This document shows, piece after piece, positions 9,584 through 17,973 of a stretch of 64,000 nucleotides of DNA. The notes beneath the pieces are model-generated. The model was not told the origin of the DNA. It searched no databases and was given only the letters and a program-made list of their open reading frames with translations. Position 1 is the stretch's first letter. The number at the start of each line of letters is the position of its first letter. Source of the stretch: Chitinophaga tropicalis. GTDB taxonomy: Bacteria > Bacteroidota > Bacteroidia > Chitinophagales > Chitinophagaceae. The stretch covers positions 62,001 through 126,000 of the forward strand of contig NZ_WRXN01000006.1 of NCBI RefSeq assembly GCF_009758205.1, in the 5' to 3' direction. A program made the translations under genes and the position numbers.

Positions 9584-10775
9584 AATTGTATTTTTTGGTA
9601 GTAATAAAATATTGTCCAAGATTGAGGAACAGCAGTCCCGCAACCATTATAAAAGCAATAACAAAAAGCAGTTCGTTCATATAGCCAAGGTGTATATATC
9701 CCAATGCTGTGATACCCTGTATCATTAGCAGCAGCTCGTTGAGAAATACGCCTGACACAAAAAGTATAATACCGGCAATACCTGTTGCGGTAAGGGAAAC
9801 AAGCTCGTTTGTAATCATGTAACCAATAATGCACAGGGTAATGATCACCAGTAAGACCAGGTGCAGGTAGCCTATTACAATAGGCCGGTAACCATATACC
9901 ACACTGCTCAGGGAAGGAATGGCAGACAATGCCTGCAGTACTACTTTGATAGTCACCCCAATGGCAGATAAGATGAACAGCCATTTTGGAAGAGGCCCGA
10001 ATACCACCGGGTATCGCACCAGCTCCCTACAGAACAGCATCCATGCAAACAGTTGCATGCCTGCCGCAAAGATCACTGCCACATAAGCCCATACAGGAAC
10101 GGTCATCCATGTTATAGAGAGGAAACATGTGGGTACGCAGGCTACAGCAAAGAGGTTGAACACTGTATTGGAAGACAGCAGCTGTACATTCCTTTCAGCA
10201 AGTGCATGTACTGCCAGCCCCATACAGGCAAAGAAGAACCAGCCGTTATACTGGAAATGCAGGTAGTAGTAAATGGAAGCAAGAATATATTGCTGGTCTG
10301 TAGGATGCGTCATGAAATACCCCAGGCTGAATGGCCCCACAGATGATAGTACAAGAAAGATCAGCGCCCCTCCGAACCATCTGGCAGCAACATGATGTTT
10401 ACAATCCTGCCAGCAATACCATGAAAAGAAATAAGAAACAATAACAGATAAGGTAGAGAAGAAGATGGAGAAACCTCCATATCCCTGAAAGGGAAAAGAG
10501 AACAACATCCCATACGCAGCAATGCTGTGTGTAATGAGTATCCTTTTATAGACAGGAGTAAGCCGGGTAATGCCCAGGCTGTATACCATCAGCACCATTA
10601 AAGAAAGAGATACCCATCCTGCAAATGCGAAGTGCGAATGTGCGTGCATCAGGGACTTCTGGTCCAGCCATTCCAGGGAGAAGAGTATCTTATAACGCAT
10701 TACCATGCCCAGTATGGCAACAATCAGTATGTTCCATATCGCCAACCTCGTCCAGAACTTTATTGATGAAAGCAT
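9561..10775 (-). CDS. Polytopic membrane protein, heme-copper oxidase subunit I-like
   Basis: This 404-aa protein has about 12 predicted membrane segments. It carries a LMHAHSHFAFAGW motif near residue 42-54 and HFQYNGWFFF near 180, which resemble heme-ligand helices of cytochrome oxidase subunit I and relatives. Such shortened paralogues are common next to RIC/ScdA and nos genes in Bacteroidota. It is the first gene after the Crp/Fnr regulator (36-bp gap) in the minus-strand operon. Catalysis is uncertain: it could be an NO-binding or electron-transfer protein. Its 3' end overlaps the RIC gene by 23 bp. Confidence 0.6.
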   Translation of the reverse strand: MLSSIKFWTRLAIWNILIVAILGMVMRYKILFSLEWLDQKSLMHAHSHFAFAGWVSLSLMVLMVYSLGITRLTPVYKRILITHSIAAYGMLFSFPFQGYGGFSIFFSTLSVIVSYFFSWYCWQDCKHHVAARWFGGALIFLVLSSVGPFSLGYFMTHPTDQQYILASIYYYLHFQYNGWFFFACMGLAVHALAERNVQLLSSNTVFNLFAVACVPTCFLSITWMTVPVWAYVAVIFAAGMQLFAWMLFCRELVRYPVVFGPLPKWLFILSAIGVTIKVVLQALSAIPSLSSVVYGYRPIVIGYLHLVLLVIITLCIIGYMITNELVSLTATGIAGIILFVSGVFLNELLLMIQGITALGYIHLGYMNELLFVIAFIMVAGLLFLNLGQYFITTKKYNYDKRHHA

Positions 10776-10811
10776 ATCATGTGTTTATTGCAAAGCAACA
10801 AACATTGCAGA

Positions 10812-11432
10812 CTACTTTCTATGCGCACAATCATAAGAGGAAAGATATACCTTCCCATTATTGATCCACAGCACTCCCTGCTCTTCCAGCTGCCTGATAG
10901 CGCGTATCACGGTCTCTACGCGCAGCCCTGTCATGTCTGCTATCTGCTGGCGTGTAAGCATTACTTTAGAACATTGTGAGCAGACGTTCTGCTTTGTTTG
11001 CTTGAAGTAGTTGAGCAGGTTTAAGATACTATGCCTCGGGTTCTGGTTAGCCTGCTCTTTAGATAAAAGGTATTTGAAACGAAGCCTTCTGCAAAGCAGT
11101 TGGGTAAAAGCAAGATGTAGCTCAGTGTCCTCCTTCAGCAATTGTCTGAATGCGTCTCCATTCAGCCGCAGGTATACGGCATCTGTATCTGCAATGGCAG
11201 TTACGGCATAGGGCTGGTCATCTATCAGCGCCAGTTCACCGAAGCATTCCCCGGGTTGAATGATCATCTGTGTGAATTCTTTCCCTTCATCGGTAATATT
11301 TACACAACGTACCCGGCCGCTTATCAGCTGGTTATAAAAGTGTGCGCTTCCTTCTTCCAGGAAAAGCATCTCTCCGGCGCTGACCTGTTTGGAAACAGCT
11401 CCCAGTGAAATAAGTGTTTCAATGTCTATCAT
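10812..11432 (-). CDS. Crp/Fnr family transcriptional regulator
   Basis: A 206-aa protein. An N-terminal cyclic-nucleotide-binding-type domain (about 10-125; GEMLFLEEGSAHFYNQLISGR, PGECFGELALID) is followed by a dimer helix and a C-terminal HTH with LTRQQIADMTGLRVETVIRAIRQLEEQG (about 160-190). The ATG at 11432 (MIDIETLISLG) fits the family; a further ATG lies one codon upstream. No N-terminal Fnr-type Cys cluster is present, so it is closer to Dnr/NnrR or Crp-like members; a CSQC pair occurs at about residues 150-153. It heads the minus-strand operon and is divergent from nosZ, so it probably senses NO or redox state and controls both sides through the palindrome at 11518-11537 (inference). 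Confidence 0.9.
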   Translation of the reverse strand: MIDIETLISLGAVSKQVSAGEMLFLEEGSAHFYNQLISGRVRCVNITDEGKEFTQMIIQPGECFGELALIDDQPYAVTAIADTDAVYLRLNGDAFRQLLKEDTELHLAFTQLLCRRLRFKYLLSKEQANQNPRHSILNLLNYFKQTKQNVCSQCSKVMLTRQQIADMTGLRVETVIRAIRQLEEQGVLWINNGKVYLSSYDCAHRK

Positions 11433-11517
11433 CATACAGTATAAAATTACTGATCTCGGCTCCCTCCAATACTGACCACCGTCCTGTAAAGAAATGATCC
11501 TCGGCAGGATTCCGGTC

Positions 11518-11537
11518 TTTATGAGTACGATCATAAA
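11518..11537. promoter_or_regulatory. Fnr/Crp-like operator palindrome in the divergent nos promoter
   Basis: The arms TTTATGA and TCATAAA are perfect complements separated by six bases (GTACGA), the geometry of Crp/Fnr dimers. The site lies between the regulator gene and the cytochrome c/nosZ operon. Its centre is about 41 bp upstream of the start expected from the -7-like box at 11557-11564, which is a class II activator position. Confidence 0.65.
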
Positions 11538-11556
11538 ATAGGAAGCCTGAACACGG

Positions 11557-11564
11557 TAGTCTTG
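11557..11564 (+). promoter_or_regulatory. Probable -7 box of the nos operon
   Basis: TAGTCTTG matches the Bacteroidetes TAnnTTTG box with one mismatch and lies 22 bp before the cytochrome c ATG. A weak box with an activator site about 40 bp upstream of the start is what an Fnr-activated promoter would look like. The start site is inferred. Confidence 0.45.
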
Positions 11565-11586
11565 CAGCATAATCAATGCATACTAT

Positions 11587-12072
11587 ATGAAAAAGGTAGC
11601 TTTTTTAGGCCTCTCGGCCTTGTTGCTGTATGCCTGTGGGGGGAGCACAAACACACAGGAAACCGCATCTAAAACAGAGCCGGCCGTACAGGAAGTGCAG
11701 GAGGTGCCACAGGAGGCGTCTGCATATGACTCGTTACGGGGACTCGGAAAATTTGACAAAGTAGATGTTGGAAAAGCCCTGGACCAGGGAATGGCCGTGA
11801 AAGGGAAACAGATCTTTGACGTGAAATGCTCCAGCTGTCACAAACTGTCAGACGAAAAACTGGTAGGTCCCGGATGGAAAGGCGTTACAGAACGTCACAG
11901 ACCGGAATGGATCATGAACTTCATCACCAATCCTGATCCCATGATCGATAAGGATCCCAAACTGCAGGCACAGCTGGCCATATGCATGGTACGCATGCCT
12001 AACCAGAACCTGAATGATGAAGATGCCAGGAACATACTGGAGTTTATGAGGCAGAACGACGGTGTTAAATAA
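11587..12072 (+). CDS. Cytochrome c lipoprotein, probable electron donor to NosZ
   Basis: A 161-aa protein with a lipoprotein signal (lipobox LLYAC, Cys about residue 17), a Gln/Glu/Pro-rich linker and one c-type heme domain. The heme site CSSCHK is at about residues 81-86, with a probable axial Met in the MVRMPNQNL stretch. It is anchored in the periplasm by lipid and precedes nosZ by 18 bp. Monoheme cytochromes of this kind accompany clade II nosZ and probably pass electrons from the quinol pool to N2O reductase, replacing the NosR route of clade I (family knowledge plus context). It is the first gene of the nos operon. Confidence 0.9.
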   Translation: MKKVAFLGLSALLLYACGGSTNTQETASKTEPAVQEVQEVPQEASAYDSLRGLGKFDKVDVGKALDQGMAVKGKQIFDVKCSSCHKLSDEKLVGPGWKGVTERHRPEWIMNFITNPDPMIDKDPKLQAQLAICMVRMPNQNLNDEDARNILEFMRQNDGVK

Positions 12073-12090
12073 TACTCAAAATCTCAAAAA

Positions 12091-14064
12091 ATGTATACTA
12101 TGAGAGCTGCTTGTTTTGTCCTGACTTCTCTTATAATAGGGGGACTGGGCGCCTGTAAACCTAAGAACGCCGGCAATGCCGTAAGTGGCAATGCTGCGGA
12201 AAAAACATACGTGGCACCCGGCAAATACGATGAATATTACAATTTCGTGTCCGGTGGCTTCAGCGGACAACTATCCGTATACGGACTACCCTCCGGACGC
12301 CTGCTCAGGGTCATTCCCGTATTTTCCCTTGATCCGGAAAAAGGCTGGGGTTTCAGTGAAGAAACAAAACCCATGCTGAATACCTCACACGGCTTCACTC
12401 CCTGGGATGACCTGCACCACGTGCAGCTCTCCAAAACCAAAGGAGATAACGATGGCCGCTGGGTATTTGTAAACGGTAACAACACGCCCAGGCTGGCAAG
12501 AATTGACCTGAGCACTTTCCGTACTGCAGAGATACTGGAACTGCCTAACAGCGGCGGTAACCACTCTTCTCCCTTCATTACCGAAAACACGGAATATGTA
12601 GTGGCAGGTACACGCTTCAGCGTACCGATGGACGATGCCGATGGCGACGTACCTATCAACACCTATAAAAAGAACTTTAAAGGTACTCTCAGCTTTGTCA
12701 GTGTAAACCCCCAATCCGGGAACATGGACATCGCTTTCCAGATCGAAACGCCAGGCGTGAACTTTGACCTGAGCCGCGCAGGCAAAGGCCCTTCTCACGG
12801 ATGGTTCTTCTTCTCCTGCTATAACACCGAACAGGCCAATACTTTGCTGGAAGTGAACGCCTCAAAGAACGATAAGGACTTTGTAATGGCAGTGAACTGG
12901 AAGAAAGCAGAAGAATATGTGAAAGCCGGCAAAGGAAAGAAAGTGAATACAAAGTATATGCACAATGTATTCGATGAATCCACACATACTGCCACTTCTG
13001 AAACAAAGAACAACGTTATTGTACTGGATGCAAAGGAACTGAAGGATATCTGTTACTTCATCCCCTGTCCTAAATCCCCTCATGGTATTGACGTTGATCC
13101 TACCGGTCAGTACATGGTAGGTAGCGGTAAACTGGCTGCATTGATCCCTGTGTTCTCTTTTGACAAGATGATCAAAGCCATTGAGAAGAAAGACTTTGAG
13201 GGCGACTTTGCCGGTATCCCTGTCATCAAATATGAATCAGCGCTGTATGGCGAAGTAGATAAACCCGGCCTGGGACCATTACACACAGAGTTTGACGGCA
13301 GAGGCAACGCTATCACCACTATGTTCGTATCATCCGAGATCGTGAAATGGAATATTAAAGACCTGAAGGTGATCGACCGTCAGCCTACATTCTATTCTCC
13401 CGGCCACCTGATGATTCCCGGCGGAGATGCTATCCATCCTGAAGGCAAATACGTAGTATCATACAACAAGATCACAAAAGACCGTTACCTGCCAACAGGA
13501 CCGGAACTCTCACAGAGTGCACAGCTGTTCGACATCTCCGGCGATAAGATGCAGCTCATCCTCGACTATCCCACCATCGGCGAGCCTCACTATGCACAGG
13601 CCATCAAAGCCGATAAAGTAACCGGAAAGTCAGTGAAGATCTTTAAGATAGAAGAGAACAAACATCCTTATGTAGCAAAAGGAGAGTCTGATACGAAAGT
13701 AACAAGGGAAGGTAATAAAGTACATGTACGGATGACAACTATCCGCTCTCACCTTACACCAGATAATATTGAAGGTATCCGGATGGGCGATGAAGTGTAC
13801 TTCCATGTTACCAACCTGGAACAGGATTGGGACGTACCACATGGCTTTGCCATCAAAGGCGCCAACAATGGAGAGCTGCTGGTAATGCCCGGAGAAACTA
13901 CCACGTTGAAATGGGTACCTGACAGAGTAGGGATCTTCCCCATCTACTGTACAGACTTCTGCAGCGCCCTGCACCAGGAAATGTCTGGTTATGTAAGGGT
14001 ATCTCCTGCAGGTAGCAACGTACCCCTCACATTCAGCACAGGCACTAACCTGCCGGCAGAGTAA
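12091..14064 (+). CDS. nosZ: Nitrous oxide reductase, clade II
   Basis: A 657-aa enzyme that reduces N2O to N2 in the periplasm. The N-terminal seven-bladed propeller binds the CuZ cluster (His pair in DDLHHVQLS at about 108-111, plus NGNNTPRLARID, KSPHGIDVDPTG, GPLHTEF and the GEPHYAQ His sites). The C-terminal cupredoxin carries CuA with CTDFCSALHQEM at about 619-630 and an upstream His in DVPHGFAI. The leader is a Sec-type lipoprotein signal (GLGACKP) and not a twin-arginine signal, which together with the gene order marks clade II. The protein looks complete. It lies between the cytochrome c gene and nosL. Confidence 0.97.
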   Translation: MYTMRAACFVLTSLIIGGLGACKPKNAGNAVSGNAAEKTYVAPGKYDEYYNFVSGGFSGQLSVYGLPSGRLLRVIPVFSLDPEKGWGFSEETKPMLNTSHGFTPWDDLHHVQLSKTKGDNDGRWVFVNGNNTPRLARIDLSTFRTAEILELPNSGGNHSSPFITENTEYVVAGTRFSVPMDDADGDVPINTYKKNFKGTLSFVSVNPQSGNMDIAFQIETPGVNFDLSRAGKGPSHGWFFFSCYNTEQANTLLEVNASKNDKDFVMAVNWKKAEEYVKAGKGKKVNTKYMHNVFDESTHTATSETKNNVIVLDAKELKDICYFIPCPKSPHGIDVDPTGQYMVGSGKLAALIPVFSFDKMIKAIEKKDFEGDFAGIPVIKYESALYGEVDKPGLGPLHTEFDGRGNAITTMFVSSEIVKWNIKDLKVIDRQPTFYSPGHLMIPGGDAIHPEGKYVVSYNKITKDRYLPTGPELSQSAQLFDISGDKMQLILDYPTIGEPHYAQAIKADKVTGKSVKIFKIEENKHPYVAKGESDTKVTREGNKVHVRMTTIRSHLTPDNIEGIRMGDEVYFHVTNLEQDWDVPHGFAIKGANNGELLVMPGETTTLKWVPDRVGIFPIYCTDFCSALHQEMSGYVRVSPAGSNVPLTFSTGTNLPAE

Positions 14065-14200
14065 TATTATTGGAACGGGAGGCTGTTTCAGATGTAGAGA
14101 GAGACGGCTTCCCTGTTTCCTTATTTCGGTAGTGTCTCAGTCTAGCCCGCAGGGCCAACTATTCCAAACTGATACACTATCCTTATTTCAAGAATTTGTC

Positions 14201-15181
14201 ATGAAGAAAGCTCAATTACATGGTATAACGCGGGTCTTACTGCTCATAGGCGGTATCGTGCTGCTGGGTGCACTATTCCTGCCCATCTGGAGGATAGAAC
14301 TGGATGCGCCGCAGTACCCGGAAGGATTAAAGCTGCTGATCTTTGCTAACCGCCTGGCGGGAGACGTAGAGATCATCAATGGACTGAACCACTACATAGG
14401 AATGAGAACGCTGCACTCAGACGCATTCATTGAATTTAAAATACTGCCAGTAATTATCTTCTGCTTCAGCGCACTAACCCTGTTGGCATCAATAGTCGGT
14501 CGCCGTAAGTTCCTGTATAAAGTATGCATACTCTTCCTGCTGTTCGGTATCGTATCAATGATAGACTTCTGGAAATGGGAGTATGACTACGGGCATAACC
14601 TGAACCCGGATGCAGCCATAAAAGTACCTGGCATGGCTTATCAGCCGCCATTAATAGGATTTAAACAATTGCTGAACTTCGGTGCTTATTCCATGCTGGA
14701 TGCCGGTGGATGGATCTTCGCAGCTGTAGGCGTGCTGCTGGTGGGCGCATCCTTCTGGGAATACCGCAAGGCAAAGCTCTCATTAATGCTGGCATTCGTC
14801 TTCCCGCTTTTCTTCCTGTCTTCCTGCGGCCAGGGGCCATCAGCCATTAAACCGGGAACAGATCATTGCGATTTCTGTAAGATGACCATCAGCGATGCCC
14901 GCTTTGCAGGAGAACTGGTTACACAGAAAGGAAGAGTATATAAGTTTGACGACCTGCACTGCCTGCTGGCATATCTGAAAGCCACTCCAACAGAGAACGG
15001 AAAATATTATGTCTCGGATTACGAACAGCCGTTTACGTTACAGCCGGCAGACAAGATGATATTTGTTGAAAGCGCTGAATTGAAAGGGCCTATGGGTGGA
15101 CAAACAGCTGCTTTCTCAGATAAAGAGGCCACGGCGAAATACAACGGCAAAACACTCACCTGGAAAGAAATACTGCCATGA
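14201..15181 (+). CDS. nosL: NosL-type copper chaperone fused to an N-terminal membrane domain
   Basis: A 326-aa protein. The ATG at 14201 (MKKAQLHGITRV) is chosen over the in-frame extension to 14132, whose residues lack family character. Four or five hydrophobic segments occupy about residues 10-205. They are followed by a lipobox-like LSSCG and a NosL domain (about 215-326) with HCDFCKMTISDARFAGEL, the CxxC-KM copper site, and KFDDLHCLLAY. NosL delivers Cu(I) to apo-NosZ. Standard NosL is a short lipoprotein, so the extra membrane part is unusual. Its stop overlaps the nosD start by 4 bp. Confidence 0.88.
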   Translation: MKKAQLHGITRVLLLIGGIVLLGALFLPIWRIELDAPQYPEGLKLLIFANRLAGDVEIINGLNHYIGMRTLHSDAFIEFKILPVIIFCFSALTLLASIVGRRKFLYKVCILFLLFGIVSMIDFWKWEYDYGHNLNPDAAIKVPGMAYQPPLIGFKQLLNFGAYSMLDAGGWIFAAVGVLLVGASFWEYRKAKLSLMLAFVFPLFFLSSCGQGPSAIKPGTDHCDFCKMTISDARFAGELVTQKGRVYKFDDLHCLLAYLKATPTENGKYYVSDYEQPFTLQPADKMIFVESAELKGPMGGQTAAFSDKEATAKYNGKTLTWKEILP

Positions 15182-16407
15182 GATGCCTGTTGCTGATATG
15201 TCTGTTAATGGTGGGGACCGCCCATGCACATACTATCCGGGTAGGAAAGGGTCAACGTATCACTTCCATACACCGGGCTATCAGCATGGCTGTAAAAGGA
15301 GACACGGTACTGGTGGACAAAGGGACTTATAAAGAAGGGAATATCATTGTAGATAAACCCATTGTTTTGAAGGGACTGAACCAGCCCATACTGGACGGGG
15401 AAGGAAAACATGAGATCATTTCTGTGAAATCGCCTTATGTGGTGATAGAAGGCTTCCTGGTAAAACACTCAGGATATTCTTCTGTAACAGATATAGCCGG
15501 CATCAAAATATACAATACACATCATGTCACTGTTATCAACAATACACTGGATAACAATTTTTTCGGGATCTACGCCCAGGGGGCTAAACACTGTACCATT
15601 ACAGATAATCATTTAACCGCGTATAGCAGGGCAACAGAATTGTCCGGCAATGGTATCCATTGCTGGAAAAGCGATAGCATGACCATCAGCGGCAACCGGG
15701 TGTCCGGTCACCGGGATGGTATCTATTTTGAATTCGTTACACATTCATTGATCGAGAAGAACATATCTGCTTCCAACAACCGGTATGGATTACATTTTAT
15801 GTTCTCTCACAATAACACCTATAAGAGCAACACCTTCCGTAAGAATGGGGCAGGAGTAGCGGTGATGTTCACCCGCAACGTCACCATGCTGGACAACCTG
15901 TTTGAAGAGAACTGGGGAGATGCTGCCTATGGTATCCTGCTGAAAGAGATCTCTGACAGCCGTATTGAGCATAACCGTTTTGTGAATAATACCACAGCTA
16001 TTTATATGGAAGGCGCCAGCCGGATCAACGTAAGCAGGAATGCTTTCACTGGCAATGGCTGGGCTTTGAAGATCCAGGCAAGCTGCATGGACAACCATGT
16101 CAGTAATAACAACTTCACCGGCAACACCTTCGATGTGGCCACGAATGGCAGCCTGGTGCTGAATGTATTTAATGGTAATTACTGGGATAAATACGAAGGC
16201 TACGACCTGAACAGGGACAGAAAAGGCGATGTGCCTTATCACCCCGTCAGCATGTATGCCATGATCATAGAAAGATATCCGCCTTCCATGCTGTTGTTCA
16301 GAAGTTTTATGGTAACACTGCTGGAAAAGGCGGAAAGGGTCATTCCCAGCCTTACACCGGAAGCGCTGAAAGATGATGCGCCGTTAATGAAACCAATTGT
16401 ATTATGA
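15178..16407 (+). CDS. nosD: NosD, periplasmic copper-processing protein
   Basis: A 409-aa protein with a Sec signal (cleaved after AHA, residue 18) and many right-handed parallel beta-helix repeats of the NNTLDNNFFGIYAQG / GNRVSGHRDGIYFEF type (about residues 60-330). NosD works with NosF and NosY to mature the CuZ site of NosZ. The length matches the family. The start overlaps nosL by 4 bp and the stop overlaps nosF by 4 bp, so the operon is translationally coupled. Confidence 0.95.
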   Translation: MRCLLLICLLMVGTAHAHTIRVGKGQRITSIHRAISMAVKGDTVLVDKGTYKEGNIIVDKPIVLKGLNQPILDGEGKHEIISVKSPYVVIEGFLVKHSGYSSVTDIAGIKIYNTHHVTVINNTLDNNFFGIYAQGAKHCTITDNHLTAYSRATELSGNGIHCWKSDSMTISGNRVSGHRDGIYFEFVTHSLIEKNISASNNRYGLHFMFSHNNTYKSNTFRKNGAGVAVMFTRNVTMLDNLFEENWGDAAYGILLKEISDSRIEHNRFVNNTTAIYMEGASRINVSRNAFTGNGWALKIQASCMDNHVSNNNFTGNTFDVATNGSLVLNVFNGNYWDKYEGYDLNRDRKGDVPYHPVSMYAMIIERYPPSMLLFRSFMVTLLEKAERVIPSLTPEALKDDAPLMKPIVL

Positions 16408-17111
16408 TCACTGTAGACGCTGTGTCGAAATCTTTCGGAAAGCTGAAAGCACTCGATAATATATCCATCACCTGCCGCTCTGGCGAATGTATTGCCCTGA
16501 CCGGCCCTAACGGAAGTGGTAAGACCACCCTCATAAAATCTATACTGGGCATGATAGTGCCGGATAGCGGGAAAATACTGGTTAACGGGGAAGATGTTGC
16601 AGGCGGCTGGAAATACCGGGAAGGGATTGGTTACATGCCGCAGATAGGCCGCTACCCGGACAATATGACCATTGGCCAGGTGCTGGACATGATAAAGGAT
16701 ATGAGACAGACCCCTGCTGCCAGGCTGGATGAAGAGCTGATCAGGGCTTTCAAAATACCCTCCTTGCTGCATAAACGCATGGGTACCCTCTCCGGTGGCA
16801 CCAGGCAAAAGGTCAGCGCCTGTCTGGCATTTCTCTTCCAGCCGGATGTGCTGATCCTGGATGAACCAACTGCAGGGCTGGATCCCGTATCCACAGAAAT
16901 ATTGAAAGAAAAGATTGTCAGGGAAACAGATAAAGGAAAGCTGATACTGATCACTTCCCATGTGCTGAGCGACCTGGAAGAACTGGTGAGCGAAGTGATC
17001 TACATGCAGGACGGAAAATTATGTTTTCATAAACAGATAGAGCGGCTTTTGTCTGATACAAAAGAAGAAAGACTGGGCAGAGCCATCGCAAAAGTAATGT
17101 CGGGAATATGA
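16404..17111 (+). CDS. nosF: NosF, ABC transporter ATPase
   Basis: A 235-aa ATPase with Walker A GPNGSGKTT (about residues 34-42), a signature motif LSGGTRQK, Walker B VLILDEPTAGLDP and the switch His in ITSHVLSD. It powers the NosFY complex that cooperates with NosD in NosZ copper-centre assembly. It overlaps nosD and nosY by 4 bp each. Confidence 0.95.
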   Translation: MITVDAVSKSFGKLKALDNISITCRSGECIALTGPNGSGKTTLIKSILGMIVPDSGKILVNGEDVAGGWKYREGIGYMPQIGRYPDNMTIGQVLDMIKDMRQTPAARLDEELIRAFKIPSLLHKRMGTLSGGTRQKVSACLAFLFQPDVLILDEPTAGLDPVSTEILKEKIVRETDKGKLILITSHVLSDLEELVSEVIYMQDGKLCFHKQIERLLSDTKEERLGRAIAKVMSGI

Positions 17112-17875
17112 AAAAGATGACGAGATATGTAATGGCAGATATTCTCCGTAACAGGATCGTTATCGCCTATATGCTGTTCCTGATGGTAATATCGTTCAGC
17201 ATCTTCAGCCTGGAGGATAATACATCAAAAGGCCTGCTCAGCTTATTAAATATAGTACTGCTGATAGTGCCCCTGGTAAGCCTGATCTTTTCAACCATCT
17301 ATGTGTATAACAGCGCAGAATTTATAGAACTGCTGGTAAGCCAGCCGGTAAAACGGAAGGTGATCTGGACCAGCCTTTTCTGCGGACTGGCAGTTGCCTT
17401 ATGCCTTGCCTTCATTGTAGGCGTGGGCATTCCGGTATTGATCTATGCCCCCGGCGTAACGGGGTGGATAATGATGGCCTGTGGCTGTTTACTGTCTGCC
17501 GTCTTCGTATCGCTGGCATTATGGGGAGCAGTGAAAATAAGGGATAAGGCCAAGGGAATAGGATTGGCTATCATGATATGGCTGCTGTTCACATTATTGT
17601 TTGACGGACTGATACTCTGGCTGCTGTTCCAGTTTGCTGACTATCCTATAGAGAACGGAATGGTGGCAGTAATATCCCTGAACCCTGTAGACCTGTGCCG
17701 CATCTTCATGCTGTTGTTCCTGGACATGTCTGCCCTGATGGGATACACCGGCGCCGTATTCAAACAATTTTTTGGTTCCGTGTTGGGGATGATCGTATCC
17801 TGTATGATCATGGTGCTATGGGTCATTATTCCTTTCCTGTTATCATTAAGGATATTTAACAGGAAAGATCTTTAA
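17108..17875 (+). CDS. nosY: NosY, ABC transporter permease
   Basis: A 255-aa protein with six hydrophobic segments, beginning MKKMTRYVMADILRNRIVIAY, which is typical of the NosY/ABC-2 type permeases. It is the membrane partner of NosF. It is the last recognised nos gene; nosR and nosB are not seen. A 98-bp gap separates it from the next plus-strand gene. Confidence 0.92.
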   Translation: MKKMTRYVMADILRNRIVIAYMLFLMVISFSIFSLEDNTSKGLLSLLNIVLLIVPLVSLIFSTIYVYNSAEFIELLVSQPVKRKVIWTSLFCGLAVALCLAFIVGVGIPVLIYAPGVTGWIMMACGCLLSAVFVSLALWGAVKIRDKAKGIGLAIMIWLLFTLLFDGLILWLLFQFADYPIENGMVAVISLNPVDLCRIFMLLFLDMSALMGYTGAVFKQFFGSVLGMIVSCMIMVLWVIIPFLLSLRIFNRKDL

Positions 17876-17973
17876 TTATCCGGTTTTAAATCAGCTAAAG
17901 GACTGTTTGTGGTCAGGGTTCCTGCTGAAATATAAAATGACCTTCGTGCTAAATTTCAAAGTAACCTGCAACA

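Noticed and set aside
9583..9643. Upstream start of the RIC-type gene at 9643
   Set aside because: It would put 20 extra residues inside the upstream membrane gene; MINGTTLDV at 9583 matches a DUF2249 start.
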